Source: a virus. From it: a stretch of 34,586 nt of DNA. The notes beneath the pieces were generated by a model. It saw only the letters and a list, made by a program, of their open reading frames with translations, was not told the origin of the DNA and did not search any database. How positions within the stretch are numbered: the first letter of the stretch is position 1; every line of letters starts with the position of its first letter. Below, piece after piece: positions 7,020 to 14,985 of the stretch. The position numbers and the translations under genes are program-made. Location: IMG/VR virus record IMGVR_UViG_3300042507_002537, positions 1 to 34,586 of that record. One strand, given 5' to 3'.

Positions 7020-7528
7020 TTGTTGTTGGAACAACGCCAGGTCGAGAGAATTGGTTGGCACAATGTTTGGCTTCTATTAAAAGACCAGTTCTAGTCTTAT
7101 CTGATTTTACTTTTGAGTTAGGTAAGTTTAATTGGATTATGCAAAACACAAAAATTGAGCGTTTTATGTATTTAGCCGATTCAGTTGTGGTTAAAGATGA
7201 CCGACTTTTTGAGATGCTAGATGAACAAGGTTCTATTGCTTTTAGTAGTGACCCTGGTATTTATGGAATGTATTTAGGTATTTATGAACGCAAGGTTTTA
7301 GAACAGATTGATATTCCTTACCCTAAAGATAAAAAAGAGGTTATTGAATTTGAATTGTCTTGGACTCAAAAGTATGCTCAGGTTGCAAAGAATGTGCGTA
7401 TTGCTTTTGATAACTTGACTGATGCCAAGTCTAAAAGGAAAGAAGTATTATTTGGACGTAATAACCTTGTTTTGGAGAATGATTTTCTCATCAAATATAA
7501 AGGGCATTGGGGTCAGCAAGTAGTCTAA
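7016..7528 (+). CDS. Compact GT-A glycosyltransferase-like protein
   Basis: A 170-residue protein in ATGA overlap with the cytidylyltransferase. The N-terminus (VVGTTPGRENWLAQCLASI) and the segment FMYLADSVVVKDDRLFEML resemble the first strand/helix and the donor-site region of GT2-like enzymes, but no clear DxD or ED catalytic motif is present. It may be a truncated transferase, a partner subunit or a divergent enzyme. Assignment to the glycan cassette rests mainly on tight coupling to the upstream genes. Confidence 0.5.
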   Translation: MIVVGTTPGRENWLAQCLASIKRPVLVLSDFTFELGKFNWIMQNTKIERFMYLADSVVVKDDRLFEMLDEQGSIAFSSDPGIYGMYLGIYERKVLEQIDIPYPKDKKEVIEFELSWTQKYAQVAKNVRIAFDNLTDAKSKRKEVLFGRNNLVLENDFLIKYKGHWGQQVV

Positions 7529-7554
7529 ACTAGGACTAAGACTTAGGAGTTATT

Positions 7555-8160
7555 TTGGCTATCACAAACGGCTATGCCTCACTCAACGAAGTGAAAGCGG
7601 CCTTACGGATAACAGACTCGATTGACGATTCTCTTTTGGAGATGGCAATTGAATCTGCATCAAGACTTATAGACGGTTATGCCGCACGCCAATTTTATTC
7701 ATCTGGAACTGCTACAAGATACTTTGTTGCTCAAGATGATTTCGTTGTTGAAGTAGACGATCTTGCAAACGGAACTGTAACTATTACAACAGCGCAAGAT
7801 GCTGATGGTGTTTTTGATACAACTTGGGGAACTGACGATTACCAACTTGAGCCGCTGAATGGTGTTCTTGATGGCATTCCTTGGCCTTATACAACTATCC
7901 GTGCTGTTGGTGATTACTTGTGGCCTATTGAGGGCGGAGAAGCGTTAATCAAAGTTCAAGGAACTTATGGTTGGCCATCTGTACCTATTGCAATTAAACA
8001 GGCTTGCGTTATTCAGTCATCAAGAATTTACAAACGTTTAGACAGCCCTCTTGGTGTCGCTGGATTCGGTGACCTAGGTGCAATTAGAGTTTCATCACAA
8101 CTTGATCCTGATGTTGCACAACTTGTTATGCCTTACAGAAGATTAAGAAACTTCATTTAA
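7555..8160 (+). CDS. Head-tail connector (adaptor), HK97 gp6-like
   Basis: A 201-residue protein from TTG 7555 with TTAGGAG upstream. The N-terminal helices (LNEVKAALRITDSIDDSLLEMAIESASRLIDGYAARQF) match the phage_connect/gp6-like adaptor family, which forms the ring below the portal. The central part is beta-rich and ends in an Arg-rich helix (LVMPYRRLRNFI). This is the first gene after the glycan cassette and resumes the normal head-to-tail gene order, so the cassette looks inserted between capsid and connector genes. Confidence 0.78.
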   Translation: MAITNGYASLNEVKAALRITDSIDDSLLEMAIESASRLIDGYAARQFYSSGTATRYFVAQDDFVVEVDDLANGTVTITTAQDADGVFDTTWGTDDYQLEPLNGVLDGIPWPYTTIRAVGDYLWPIEGGEALIKVQGTYGWPSVPIAIKQACVIQSSRIYKRLDSPLGVAGFGDLGAIRVSSQLDPDVAQLVMPYRRLRNFI

Positions 8161-8567
8161 TGGCATCCGTATCCTCAATTAGAACTGGTCTTGCAACAAG
8201 ACTTGGAACTATCACAGGTTTAAGAACTTCAGCATTTATGCCTGACAATCCAAATCCACCTATCGCTGTTGTTATGCCATCAAGTGTTTCCTATGATGAT
8301 GTTTTCAAAAGAGGTATGCAAACTTACGTTTTCAATGTCCTTGTCATTGTTGGCAGGGTAGATGAAAGAACTGCGCAATCAAATCTTGATGCCTATGTTT
8401 CAAGCACAGGCAACTCAAGCATCAAAAGAGCAATTGAGGGTGACAAAACTCTTGGCGGAGTTGTGTTCGATACAAGAGTGACTGAGATGAGAAACTACGG
8501 CCAATTGATAGTTTCTGAGGTAACATATCTAACAGCAGAGTTTACAGTTCTTTGCTACGCAGACTAG
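8160..8567 (+). CDS. Putative tail terminator/neck protein
   Basis: A 135-residue protein starting on the TAATGG overlap. The pattern (short N-terminal helix SSIRTGLATRLGTI, beta strands PPIAVVMPSSVSY and TYVFNVLVIVGRVDER, a helix with RAIEGD, then a long strand toward the C-terminus) fits tail terminator proteins (gpU/gp10-type) that cap the tail tube. Its position just before the tail tube gene supports this. Sequence evidence alone is weak. Confidence 0.6.
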   Translation: MASVSSIRTGLATRLGTITGLRTSAFMPDNPNPPIAVVMPSSVSYDDVFKRGMQTYVFNVLVIVGRVDERTAQSNLDAYVSSTGNSSIKRAIEGDKTLGGVVFDTRVTEMRNYGQLIVSEVTYLTAEFTVLCYAD

Positions 8568-8580
8568 GAGTAATAACACA

Positions 8581-8991
8581 ATGCCAAAATTCGCTGCAAC
8601 CGACTATGATGTCAAAATCAATGGTTCAGATTTTTCAACAACTCTGAATTCAGTTGAATTGTCACAAGAGGCTGACGATTTAGAAACAACCGCTTTCGGT
8701 TCTTCTTGGAGAACTAGAATCGGTGGATTAAAACAAGCATCATTAACACTTAACTTTATGCAAGATTTTGCAGCAGGTTCAGTTGATGCAACACTTAACC
8801 CATTATTAGGATCGATTGCAACAGTTGTAATCAAACCTACAAGTGGAACAGTAACTGCAACAAACCCAACTTACACAATGACAGCATTGGTAACCCAATA
8901 CTCACCATTCGCATCAAGCGTTGGCGATATTGCTACACTTTCTGTTACTTGGCCTGTATCTGGCTCAGTAGTTCGTGGAACTGCTGCGTAA
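8581..8991 (+). CDS. Major tail (tube) protein
   Basis: A 136-residue protein with an AGGAG site 10 bases before ATG 8581. It is beta-rich and opens with YDVKINGSDFSTTLNSVELSQEADDLETTAFG, the typical start of short actinophage/HK97-like tail tube subunits, where the ETTAFG turn recurs. It also has WRTRIGGLKQASLTLNFMQDF and ends in a TLSVTWPVSG strand. It is followed directly by tail assembly chaperones and the tape measure, the expected order. It would stack as hexamers to form the tail tube. Confidence 0.82.
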   Translation: MPKFAATDYDVKINGSDFSTTLNSVELSQEADDLETTAFGSSWRTRIGGLKQASLTLNFMQDFAAGSVDATLNPLLGSIATVVIKPTSGTVTATNPTYTMTALVTQYSPFASSVGDIATLSVTWPVSGSVVRGTAA

Positions 8992-9007
8992 TTAAAAAAG
9001 GAAACAA

Positions 9008-9259
9008 ATGAAAATCAACCTGCGCGTGAATTACAATGATGGTAATTCTAAAGAAATAGTTTGTTCAGCAAGAGACTTAGTTGCGTTTGAAGAAAAGTAC
9101 AGCAGGTCAGTAGCAAAACTCGAATCAGAGTTCAAACTTACTGATCTGCTTTTTCTTGCTTGGCATTCTGAGAAAAGAACCAATGCAACTAAAAAAGAAT
9201 TTGATAATTGGTTAGATGAAGTTGATGAAATTGGTGTTAGCGACTCAGACCCAAAATAA
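9008..9259 (+). CDS. Tail assembly chaperone, short form (gpG-like)
   Basis: An 83-residue protein with an AAGGAAAC site before ATG 9008. It is acidic/helical in the second half (LTDLLFLAWHSEKRTNATKKEFDNWLDEVDEI), as in gpG-like chaperones that coat the tape measure during tail assembly. It stops at TAA 9257-9259 immediately after a CCCAAAA heptamer, so it is also the 5' part of a frameshifted product. Confidence 0.85.
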   Translation: MKINLRVNYNDGNSKEIVCSARDLVAFEEKYSRSVAKLESEFKLTDLLFLAWHSEKRTNATKKEFDNWLDEVDEIGVSDSDPK

Positions 9260-9414
9260 AGCCGCTCGGAGAAAACTCTGAGCATTGGTATATTGCTTAT
9301 TTGGCTTGTGAGACTGGGATTGCTCCCTCTTTGCTTTTACAAGAGTCTGACCGTATGCTTTTCACATTAGGAATGTACTTGCGTTGGAAAGCATCCGAAC
9401 AAAATAAGAGGTAA
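9008..9414 (+). CDS. Tail assembly chaperone, frameshifted long form (gpGT-like)
   Basis: A -1 slip on CCCAAAA (9250-9256) lets translation bypass the TAA at 9257 and continue in the -1 frame (ATA at 9256-9258, AAG, CCG...) for 52 codons to TAA 9412-9414. The product is about 135 residues. The added part, containing HWYIAYLACETGIAP and MLFTLGMYLRWKASEQNKR, is the typical T domain of actinophage chaperones and has no start codon context of its own. The G:GT ratio controls tail assembly in known siphophages. Confidence 0.88.
9250..9256 (+). promoter_or_regulatory. -1 ribosomal frameshift site CCCAAAA
   Basis: A canonical X-XXY-YYZ slippery heptamer, read C CCA AAA in the zero frame, directly abuts the TAA stop of the gpG-like gene. 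The -1 frame continues open into the conserved T domain. Whether a downstream structure stimulates slipping was not established; the following bases contain only short self-complementary stretches. Confidence 0.88.
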
Positions 9415-9416
9415 TT

Positions 9417-9977
9417 GTGGCTATTGGACTTTCAACTGAAGTTCGTGGTTTACGTGAAACTCTAATAGAAATTAAAGCATTAGATAAAACTTTATATGAT
9501 CAGTTAAATTCTGATATCAAAAATGCTTCTTTACCTTTCGCTAAAGGCATTGAGAATGCTTTACCTAAATCTGTTCCTCTAACTGGTTTTACCCATAGTG
9601 GCGCTACTGCTTTCAAATCATCTGATAATAAAACTGAAGTTAAAACTGGTAGAAAAAAACCCAGAGGCAATACACCAACAGCATTATTGAAAGTTGTTGT
9701 TAAAGGTCGTGGGTTGGCTATTGTTGATATGGCTGGTCGTAAGAAAACTACTGGTCGTTCATCTGGTCGTTCTAAACCATCTGGTCGTAGGCCAACTGGT
9801 TACAGATTGAATGGTCAAGGCACAGCATTGATTCGTAATTTGAATAACATTCACAAAGCATCTCGCTTTGTTTGGCCTGCCGCTTTGAAAAATCAGAATT
9901 TGATTGATAATAGTATTGAACGTTCTTTACAAGAAGCATCAGCGAAAGTAAACAGAAACTTATTGGTGGTTAAATAG
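9417..9977 (+). CDS. Basic tail-completion-like protein
   Basis: A 186-residue protein from GTG 9417, two bases after the frameshifted chaperone stop. The N-terminus (RGLRETLIEIKALDKTLYDQLNSDIKNASLPFAKGIENALP) and the C-terminal SRFVWPAALKNQNLIDNSIERSLQEA resemble HK97 gp10-like minor tail/tail-completion proteins. The middle is very basic, with a Gly/Arg/Ser run (GRKKTTGRSSGRSKPSGRR). In most HK97-like phages such a gene precedes the tail tube; here it lies between chaperones and tape measure. Function inferred. Confidence 0.5.
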   Translation: MAIGLSTEVRGLRETLIEIKALDKTLYDQLNSDIKNASLPFAKGIENALPKSVPLTGFTHSGATAFKSSDNKTEVKTGRKKPRGNTPTALLKVVVKGRGLAIVDMAGRKKTTGRSSGRSKPSGRRPTGYRLNGQGTALIRNLNNIHKASRFVWPAALKNQNLIDNSIERSLQEASAKVNRNLLVVK

Positions 9978-12304
9978 TGGCAATTATTGTCCCGATTCTC
10001 ACGCAATTTGATGACAAAGGAATCAAGTCTGCTGTTAGAGAGTTTGAGAGAGCCAAAACTACTTTAGGTAAATTTGGTGCTATTGGTGATGGTTTCAAAG
10101 CAATTGGAACAAGCCTCACAAAAAATGTGACAGTTCCGCTGGCTGTTGCAAGTGCTGGTATTTACAAACTTGTTCAAGCAGGATCAACACTTCAAGAATC
10201 TATGTCCAAAACCAATGCTGTTTTTGGTGCTAACGCGCAAGCAGTTCAAAATTGGTCTAAAACTACAAGCACAGCATTTGGTGTTTCACAACAGCAAGCA
10301 CTTGAGGCCGCTGGAACTTACGGAAACCTTTTCAGAGCATTCGGTCTTGGTTCTAAGCAAGCACAAGATATGTCTACAAGACTTGTTGAACTTGCAGCAG
10401 ATATGGCTTCTTTCAACAACGTTCCAATTGATGACGCATTGGTTGCTTTACGTTCAGGTCTTTCAGGTGAAACTGAACCATTAAAACGTTTTGGCGTTGC
10501 CCTTAATGAAGTAAGACTTAAAGAGGAAGCGTTAAGACTTGGTTTAATTACAACCACTTCTGGAACATTACCAATTGCAATTAAAACGCAAGCGGCCTAT
10601 TCGTTAATCCTTAAAGACACAGCATTACAGCAAGGAGACGTTGCAAGAACTTCTGGTGGGTTTGCTAACCAAATGAAGTTTTTACAAGCAGAAGTTTCTA
10701 ACGTTAAAGCACAAATTGGAACTGCTTTACTCCCAGTTGTACTTCAATTTGTTGATGTTTTAAGAAAAGATGTTATTCCTTTAGTTCAACGTTTTGCTGA
10801 TTTTATGACAAGTTTGAGTCCTAAAGTTATTGAAGTCGGTCTTAAAATTGGTTTATTTGTTGCAGCAGTCGGACCTTTATTATTTATCTTTGGAAGTTTA
10901 ATTGGTTCGATAAAAACATTTATTGAAGTTTTCAAAATACTTAATCTAACCTTTTTATTGAGTCCAGTTGGTTTAGTGATCGCAGGTCTTGTTGCCTTAT
11001 CAATAGTTGTTATCAGGGCTTGGAAAACTTCTGACACATTCCGTCAAGGAATAGCAAAACTAGGAAACGCATTTATTGGATTCGTTGAGGGCGCAATAAA
11101 CTATGCAATCAAAGGTTTGAACTTCTTTATTCAAACTATCAATAAAGTGATCAGAGGCTTGAAGTTCTTTGGTGTAGATATTGAAGAAATCGGTGAAATT
11201 TCAGAAGTTGCTTTTGGTCGCTTATCTTTCAGCGCAGTTGAAGCCAAAAACTCTATGGGTGCTTTAGCAGCACAAACAGACACTTTAGGTATGAATGTTG
11301 CTGATCAAGTTGTTCCTGCTATTGATGATATGAACCAAGGATTAAACGAATCTTCTACTGCTATGGGTAAGGCTAAAGATGCTGCAAAGAGTGCGGCTCA
11401 AGCAATTGTTGATAATCTTGAAGATTCTTTACGTAAAGCAGAATCAGCCCTTGAAGATATAAAAGGTAAATTTAATGATTTCAAAGGTGCAATCGGAAAT
11501 ACAATTACAGGAATTTTAGATTTTGGCAAAGCAGCAGAATCTGAAGATTTCTTAAAAGGTTTAGCAGATCAAGCAACTAAAGCAACTTTGTTTGCTGACA
11601 AAGTTAAACAACTTGTTGTTCTTGGTTTGAATGAACGCGCTATTCGTCAAGTTTTGGATGCAGGTTTTGATGCTGGTTCAAAGATTGCTGACAGCATTAT
11701 TATTGGTGGTTCAACTGTTGTTGAGCAAATAAATACTCTTGTTGATTCTGTGTTTACCGTTGCTGACCAAGTTGGTGAATTCGGTGCTGTCGCTTTTTAT
11801 GATGCTGGTGTTAAGCAAGCAGAGGCAATGGTTGCTGGCATTAAAGCCGCTTTAGATTCAGCACGCGCTGAACTTAAATCTTTAGTCGATACTTTGCCTA
11901 CTGGTCCATCTGCTCCATCTGGCCCTGCTGTTCCTGGAACACCAAATGTTGAGAAACCACCTGTAACACGTAAACCTTTATTGACAGTTAATCAAATTGC
12001 AACTATTGGAAAACTTCCTGATCCAGCGTCACGTCATTACACAGCCTTAGCAACAGCGTTACAAAATAAAACTATTCGTATGGCAAAGGGTGGAATTGTT
12101 ACAGGCCCAACTAATGCTCTTATTGGTGAAGCAGGACCTGAAGCAGTTATTCCTTTGAGTGGTAAAAATGCTGGAATGGGAAGCACCTACAACATAACCG
12201 TTAATGCTGGTATCGGAACAAACGGTGCGCAAGTAGGTAGAGACATTGTTGAAGCAATCAGAAAATATGAACGCACCTCTGGTCAAGTGTTTGTGAGAGT
12301 CTAA
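9977..12304 (+). CDS. Tape measure protein
   Basis: A 775-residue protein, GTG start overlapping the upstream TAG. It begins with IVPILTQFDDKGIKSAVREFERAKTTLGKFG, common in actinophage tape measures, then a long helical region. Hydrophobic membrane-type segments lie around residues 285-350 (KIGLFVAAVGPLLFIFGSL, LSPVGLVIAGLVALSIVVI). It ends with the familiar KGGIVTGPTNALIGEAGPEAVIPLSG module. By the usual 0.15 nm per residue the tail would be roughly 115 nm (inference). It sets tail length and probably helps genome entry. Confidence 0.93.
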   Translation: MAIIVPILTQFDDKGIKSAVREFERAKTTLGKFGAIGDGFKAIGTSLTKNVTVPLAVASAGIYKLVQAGSTLQESMSKTNAVFGANAQAVQNWSKTTSTAFGVSQQQALEAAGTYGNLFRAFGLGSKQAQDMSTRLVELAADMASFNNVPIDDALVALRSGLSGETEPLKRFGVALNEVRLKEEALRLGLITTTSGTLPIAIKTQAAYSLILKDTALQQGDVARTSGGFANQMKFLQAEVSNVKAQIGTALLPVVLQFVDVLRKDVIPLVQRFADFMTSLSPKVIEVGLKIGLFVAAVGPLLFIFGSLIGSIKTFIEVFKILNLTFLLSPVGLVIAGLVALSIVVIRAWKTSDTFRQGIAKLGNAFIGFVEGAINYAIKGLNFFIQTINKVIRGLKFFGVDIEEIGEISEVAFGRLSFSAVEAKNSMGALAAQTDTLGMNVADQVVPAIDDMNQGLNESSTAMGKAKDAAKSAAQAIVDNLEDSLRKAESALEDIKGKFNDFKGAIGNTITGILDFGKAAESEDFLKGLADQATKATLFADKVKQLVVLGLNERAIRQVLDAGFDAGSKIADSIIIGGSTVVEQINTLVDSVFTVADQVGEFGAVAFYDAGVKQAEAMVAGIKAALDSARAELKSLVDTLPTGPSAPSGPAVPGTPNVEKPPVTRKPLLTVNQIATIGKLPDPASRHYTALATALQNKTIRMAKGGIVTGPTNALIGEAGPEAVIPLSGKNAGMGSTYNITVNAGIGTNGAQVGRDIVEAIRKYERTSGQVFVRV

Positions 12305-13531
12305 ATGGCCTTACCAACAAAAACAGTTGAAATAGGTTTTGATTTAACTTCTCAAGGTGGACCATTTTTCACTCTTGATGATGAAGTTCAAGGTGTTTTA
12401 GATAACACAGAGTTTACTCTTGGTGGAACACTTTTTTATGATGTAACAGATTATGTGATTTCAATAAATACTGATCGTGGTAAAAGTCGTGAACTCGATA
12501 GATATGATTCAGGTAACCTAGAAGTTATTTTTGATAACACAACACGTGTTTTTGATCCCCTTTATACTTCAAGTCCTTATTTCGGTCAGATTGTTCCTCA
12601 CCGTGAAATAAGAATTAAATCTAATGGTTCAGCAGTTTTTTATGGTTTGATTGATGATTGGAATTTGTTGTATCAACCATCTGGTGATAATCAGGCTGTT
12701 GCTTTGGCTTCTGATGGTTTTACTTTGTTAGCCACACAAGCCTTAGCCGCTCATACTGCTATTCCTCAATTGACTGGTGAAAGAATTAACGCTGTTTTGG
12801 ATAGACCTGAAGTTAATTGGCCTTTGGCAAATAGAAATATTGATGTTGGAACAATAAATTTGCAGGGTGATGAAGTTTCTGATGGTACTGGCGCTTTGAC
12901 CTATTTACAACTTGTTGAGCAAACTGAGGGTGGATCGTTTTTTATTGATAATTCTGGTAACGCAACTTTTCAAGATACTTTGGCTGGTCCAAGTTCTACT
13001 GGTTTAGTTGTTTTGACTGATGATGGTACTGGTATTCCTTTTTCTAATGTTGCAGTTGTTTATGGTTCAGAATTTTTATATAACCGTGTAGTTGTAACTA
13101 GGGCTGGGGGTAATCCCCAAACTGTTGATGATTTTGGTTCGCAATCTGCTTATGGTATTTCTTCATACAATTTGGATGGTTTGTTATTTAATTCTGATGT
13201 TGATGCTTTGGCTTTGGCTGATTCTCTATTGGGCGAATATTCTGAACCTGAATATCGTTTCGATTCGATTACTGTTCAAATGTCGGAACTGACAATAGAA
13301 CAACAAAACAATTTATTGGCTTTAGATTTAACTGATCAAATTGAAGTTAAATTTACTCCTAATAACATTGGTTCTCAGATTGTCAAATATGGAGAAATTA
13401 TTGGTATTGCACACAATATTGGTATATTTGTTCACGAACTAACATTCAAGTTAAGTACCCTTGATTTCGCTGAATTTGTGCTTGATGATGCCGTATTTGG
13501 TCTACTCGACACAGGTCGATTAGGCAATTAG
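12305..13531 (+). CDS. Minor tail protein (baseplate/distal tail)
   Basis: A 408-residue protein, ATG directly after the tape measure stop. Beta-rich sequence with DVTDYVISINTDRGKSRELDRYDSGNLEVIFDNTTRVFDP is characteristic of actinophage minor tail proteins encoded right after the tape measure and thought to form the tail tip hub. QIVPHREIRIKSNG and YGLIDDWNL follow the same family pattern. No enzymatic domain was recognised. Confidence 0.8.
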   Translation: MALPTKTVEIGFDLTSQGGPFFTLDDEVQGVLDNTEFTLGGTLFYDVTDYVISINTDRGKSRELDRYDSGNLEVIFDNTTRVFDPLYTSSPYFGQIVPHREIRIKSNGSAVFYGLIDDWNLLYQPSGDNQAVALASDGFTLLATQALAAHTAIPQLTGERINAVLDRPEVNWPLANRNIDVGTINLQGDEVSDGTGALTYLQLVEQTEGGSFFIDNSGNATFQDTLAGPSSTGLVVLTDDGTGIPFSNVAVVYGSEFLYNRVVVTRAGGNPQTVDDFGSQSAYGISSYNLDGLLFNSDVDALALADSLLGEYSEPEYRFDSITVQMSELTIEQQNNLLALDLTDQIEVKFTPNNIGSQIVKYGEIIGIAHNIGIFVHELTFKLSTLDFAEFVLDDAVFGLLDTGRLGN

Positions 13532-13556
13532 AATAACCCTAAAGAAAGGTAGTTAA

Positions 13557-13820
13557 ATGGCAGGTGCAGGTTTTAGAACGTTTACTGCTGGTGATGTTTT
13601 AACAGCAGCCCAAGTAAACACTTTTTTGATGCAACAATCTTTAATGGTTTTTGCTGGAACTGCTGCACGTGGTAGTGCGATTGCTTCACCTAGTGAGGGA
13701 ATGTTCACTTATTTAACTGATACCAATGCTTTAGAATATTATGATGGTGCAGCGTGGCAAGCCTTTACTTCAGGTGGCGGCGGAGCAACATTAAACGAAT
13801 TTTTATTGATGGGCGCATAA
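13557..13820 (+). CDS. Small minor tail protein, 87 aa
   Basis: Starts at ATG 13557 behind AGAAAGG. GFRTFTAGDVLTAAQVNTFLMQQSLMVF and the later GMFTYLTDTNALEYYDGAAW are motifs seen repeatedly in actinophage tail proteins; the second part is a short fibre-attachment-like beta motif. A Gly-rich linker (SGGGGA) precedes the C-terminus. It probably connects the tip to the adhesins downstream. Confidence 0.72.
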   Translation: MAGAGFRTFTAGDVLTAAQVNTFLMQQSLMVFAGTAARGSAIASPSEGMFTYLTDTNALEYYDGAAWQAFTSGGGGATLNEFLLMGA

Positions 13821-13830
13821 GGAGAAAATA

Positions 13831-14160
13831 ATGGCAACAAATTACAAAGTATTAGCGCAAACTAATCCAAGCGCAACAACAGCAGCGGATGCTTACACAG
13901 TACCAAGTGCTACTCAAGCAGTTATCTCAACAATTGTTATTGCAAACGTTGGAACAGTAGATGCGTCTTACAGACTTTCAATCAGACCAAATGGTACAGC
14001 CCAAGAAAACAAACATTACATTGCTTACAACACCCCAATACCTGCAACAGATTCAATCGCCTTAACTTTAGGTGTGACAATGGATGCTGCTGATGTTGTG
14101 ACTGTTTACGCATCTAATGCAAATTTAAGTTTTAATATATTTGGCGCAGAAATAGTCTAA
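13831..14160 (+). CDS. Beta-sandwich virion protein, 109 aa
   Basis: Starts at ATG 13831 with AAGGAGA eight bases upstream. The pattern (KVLAQTNPSATTAADAYTVP, QAVISTIVIANVGTVDASYRLSI, ADVVTVYASNANLSFNIFGAEI) is that of a small tail/head decoration beta sandwich found in many environmental phages. The genes on either side encode tail tip and adhesin proteins, so a tail-tip location is inferred. Confidence 0.7.
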   Translation: MATNYKVLAQTNPSATTAADAYTVPSATQAVISTIVIANVGTVDASYRLSIRPNGTAQENKHYIAYNTPIPATDSIALTLGVTMDAADVVTVYASNANLSFNIFGAEIV

Positions 14161-14985
14161 ATGTCTGCAATCAGATTAGGTAACACTAAAAATGGTGTAC
14201 CAAAATATTCTAATTTTGCAACCAACGGCAGTCTTACTATTGCTATGGATTATGTTGTAGTCGCTGGTGGTGGTGGCGCTGCATTTACAGGTATTACTGG
14301 TTCGCGTGGTGGTTCAGGTGCAGGTGCTGGTGGTTATTTAGCAGGTACTGCTACTGCTTTTCCACGCAAGTTTTCAATTACTGTTGGCGCTGGTGGTGGA
14401 AATAAAGTCGCTGGTTCTAATTCGGTTTGTAGCACTTTTACTGCTGTCGGTGGTGGTGCAGGTGTAGAACAAGCAAATGCTGGAAATGCTGGTGGTTCTG
14501 GTTCAGGTGCAGGTGATTCATCTGGTGCATTATCAGGTGGTGCAGGAACTTCTGGTCAAGGTAACGCTGGTGGAAGTATCCCAGGTTCAAGTTCAAATGG
14601 TGGTTCTGGTGGCGGTGGTGGTGGCGCTGGTGGCGCTGGTGCTGTTGGAGTTACAAATGGTGGTTCAGCCCGACCTGCTGGTGGTACTGGTGTAAGTAAT
14701 TCAATTACTGGAACTTCTGTAACTTACGCTGTTGGTGGATCAGGTGGTTCACAAAACGCTGGTGCTGCTGCTCCAGCAACAAATGCTGCAAAAGGTTCTG
14801 GTGGAAATGGACCTGATGGTAATAGTGGTACAGGTACAGCAGGTAGAGAGGGAATTGTAATTCTTAAATATCCTAGTACTTACACATTTACAGCAGGCGC
14901 TGGTTTAACTTTCACTTCTGCTACTGCTGCAGGTTTTACTGTGACACAATTTACTGCTGGAAGCGATACTGTGGAGTTTATCTAA
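14161..14985 (+). CDS. Glycine-rich adhesin 1 (putative receptor-binding protein)
   Basis: A 274-residue protein starting right after the upstream TAA. The N-terminus, RLGNTKNGVPKYSNFATNG, leads to a very Gly-rich core (about 50-220) of GG/GGG clusters separated by short Ala/Ser/Asn segments, ending GTAGREGIVILKYPS. A C-terminal beta module carries FTVTQFTAGSDTVEFI. Gly-rich cores like this form polyglycine-II sandwiches in known phage adhesins, with variable loops binding the receptor. The core glycines are mostly GGT. The next gene is a paralogue, so this is likely part of host recognition. Confidence 0.78.
   Translation: MSAIRLGNTKNGVPKYSNFATNGSLTIAMDYVVVAGGGGAAFTGITGSRGGSGAGAGGYLAGTATAFPRKFSITVGAGGGNKVAGSNSVCSTFTAVGGGAGVEQANAGNAGGSGSGAGDSSGALSGGAGTSGQGNAGGSIPGSSSNGGSGGGGGGAGGAGAVGVTNGGSARPAGGTGVSNSITGTSVTYAVGGSGGSQNAGAAAPATNAAKGSGGNGPDGNSGTGTAGREGIVILKYPSTYTFTAGAGLTFTSATAAGFTVTQFTAGSDTVEFI

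Noticed and set aside
10146-10484. 112-codon + strand ORF inside the tape measure gene
   Set aside because: Leu/Gln-rich shadow of tape measure coding, no SD and no known motif, unlike the nested ORF in the methyltransferase.
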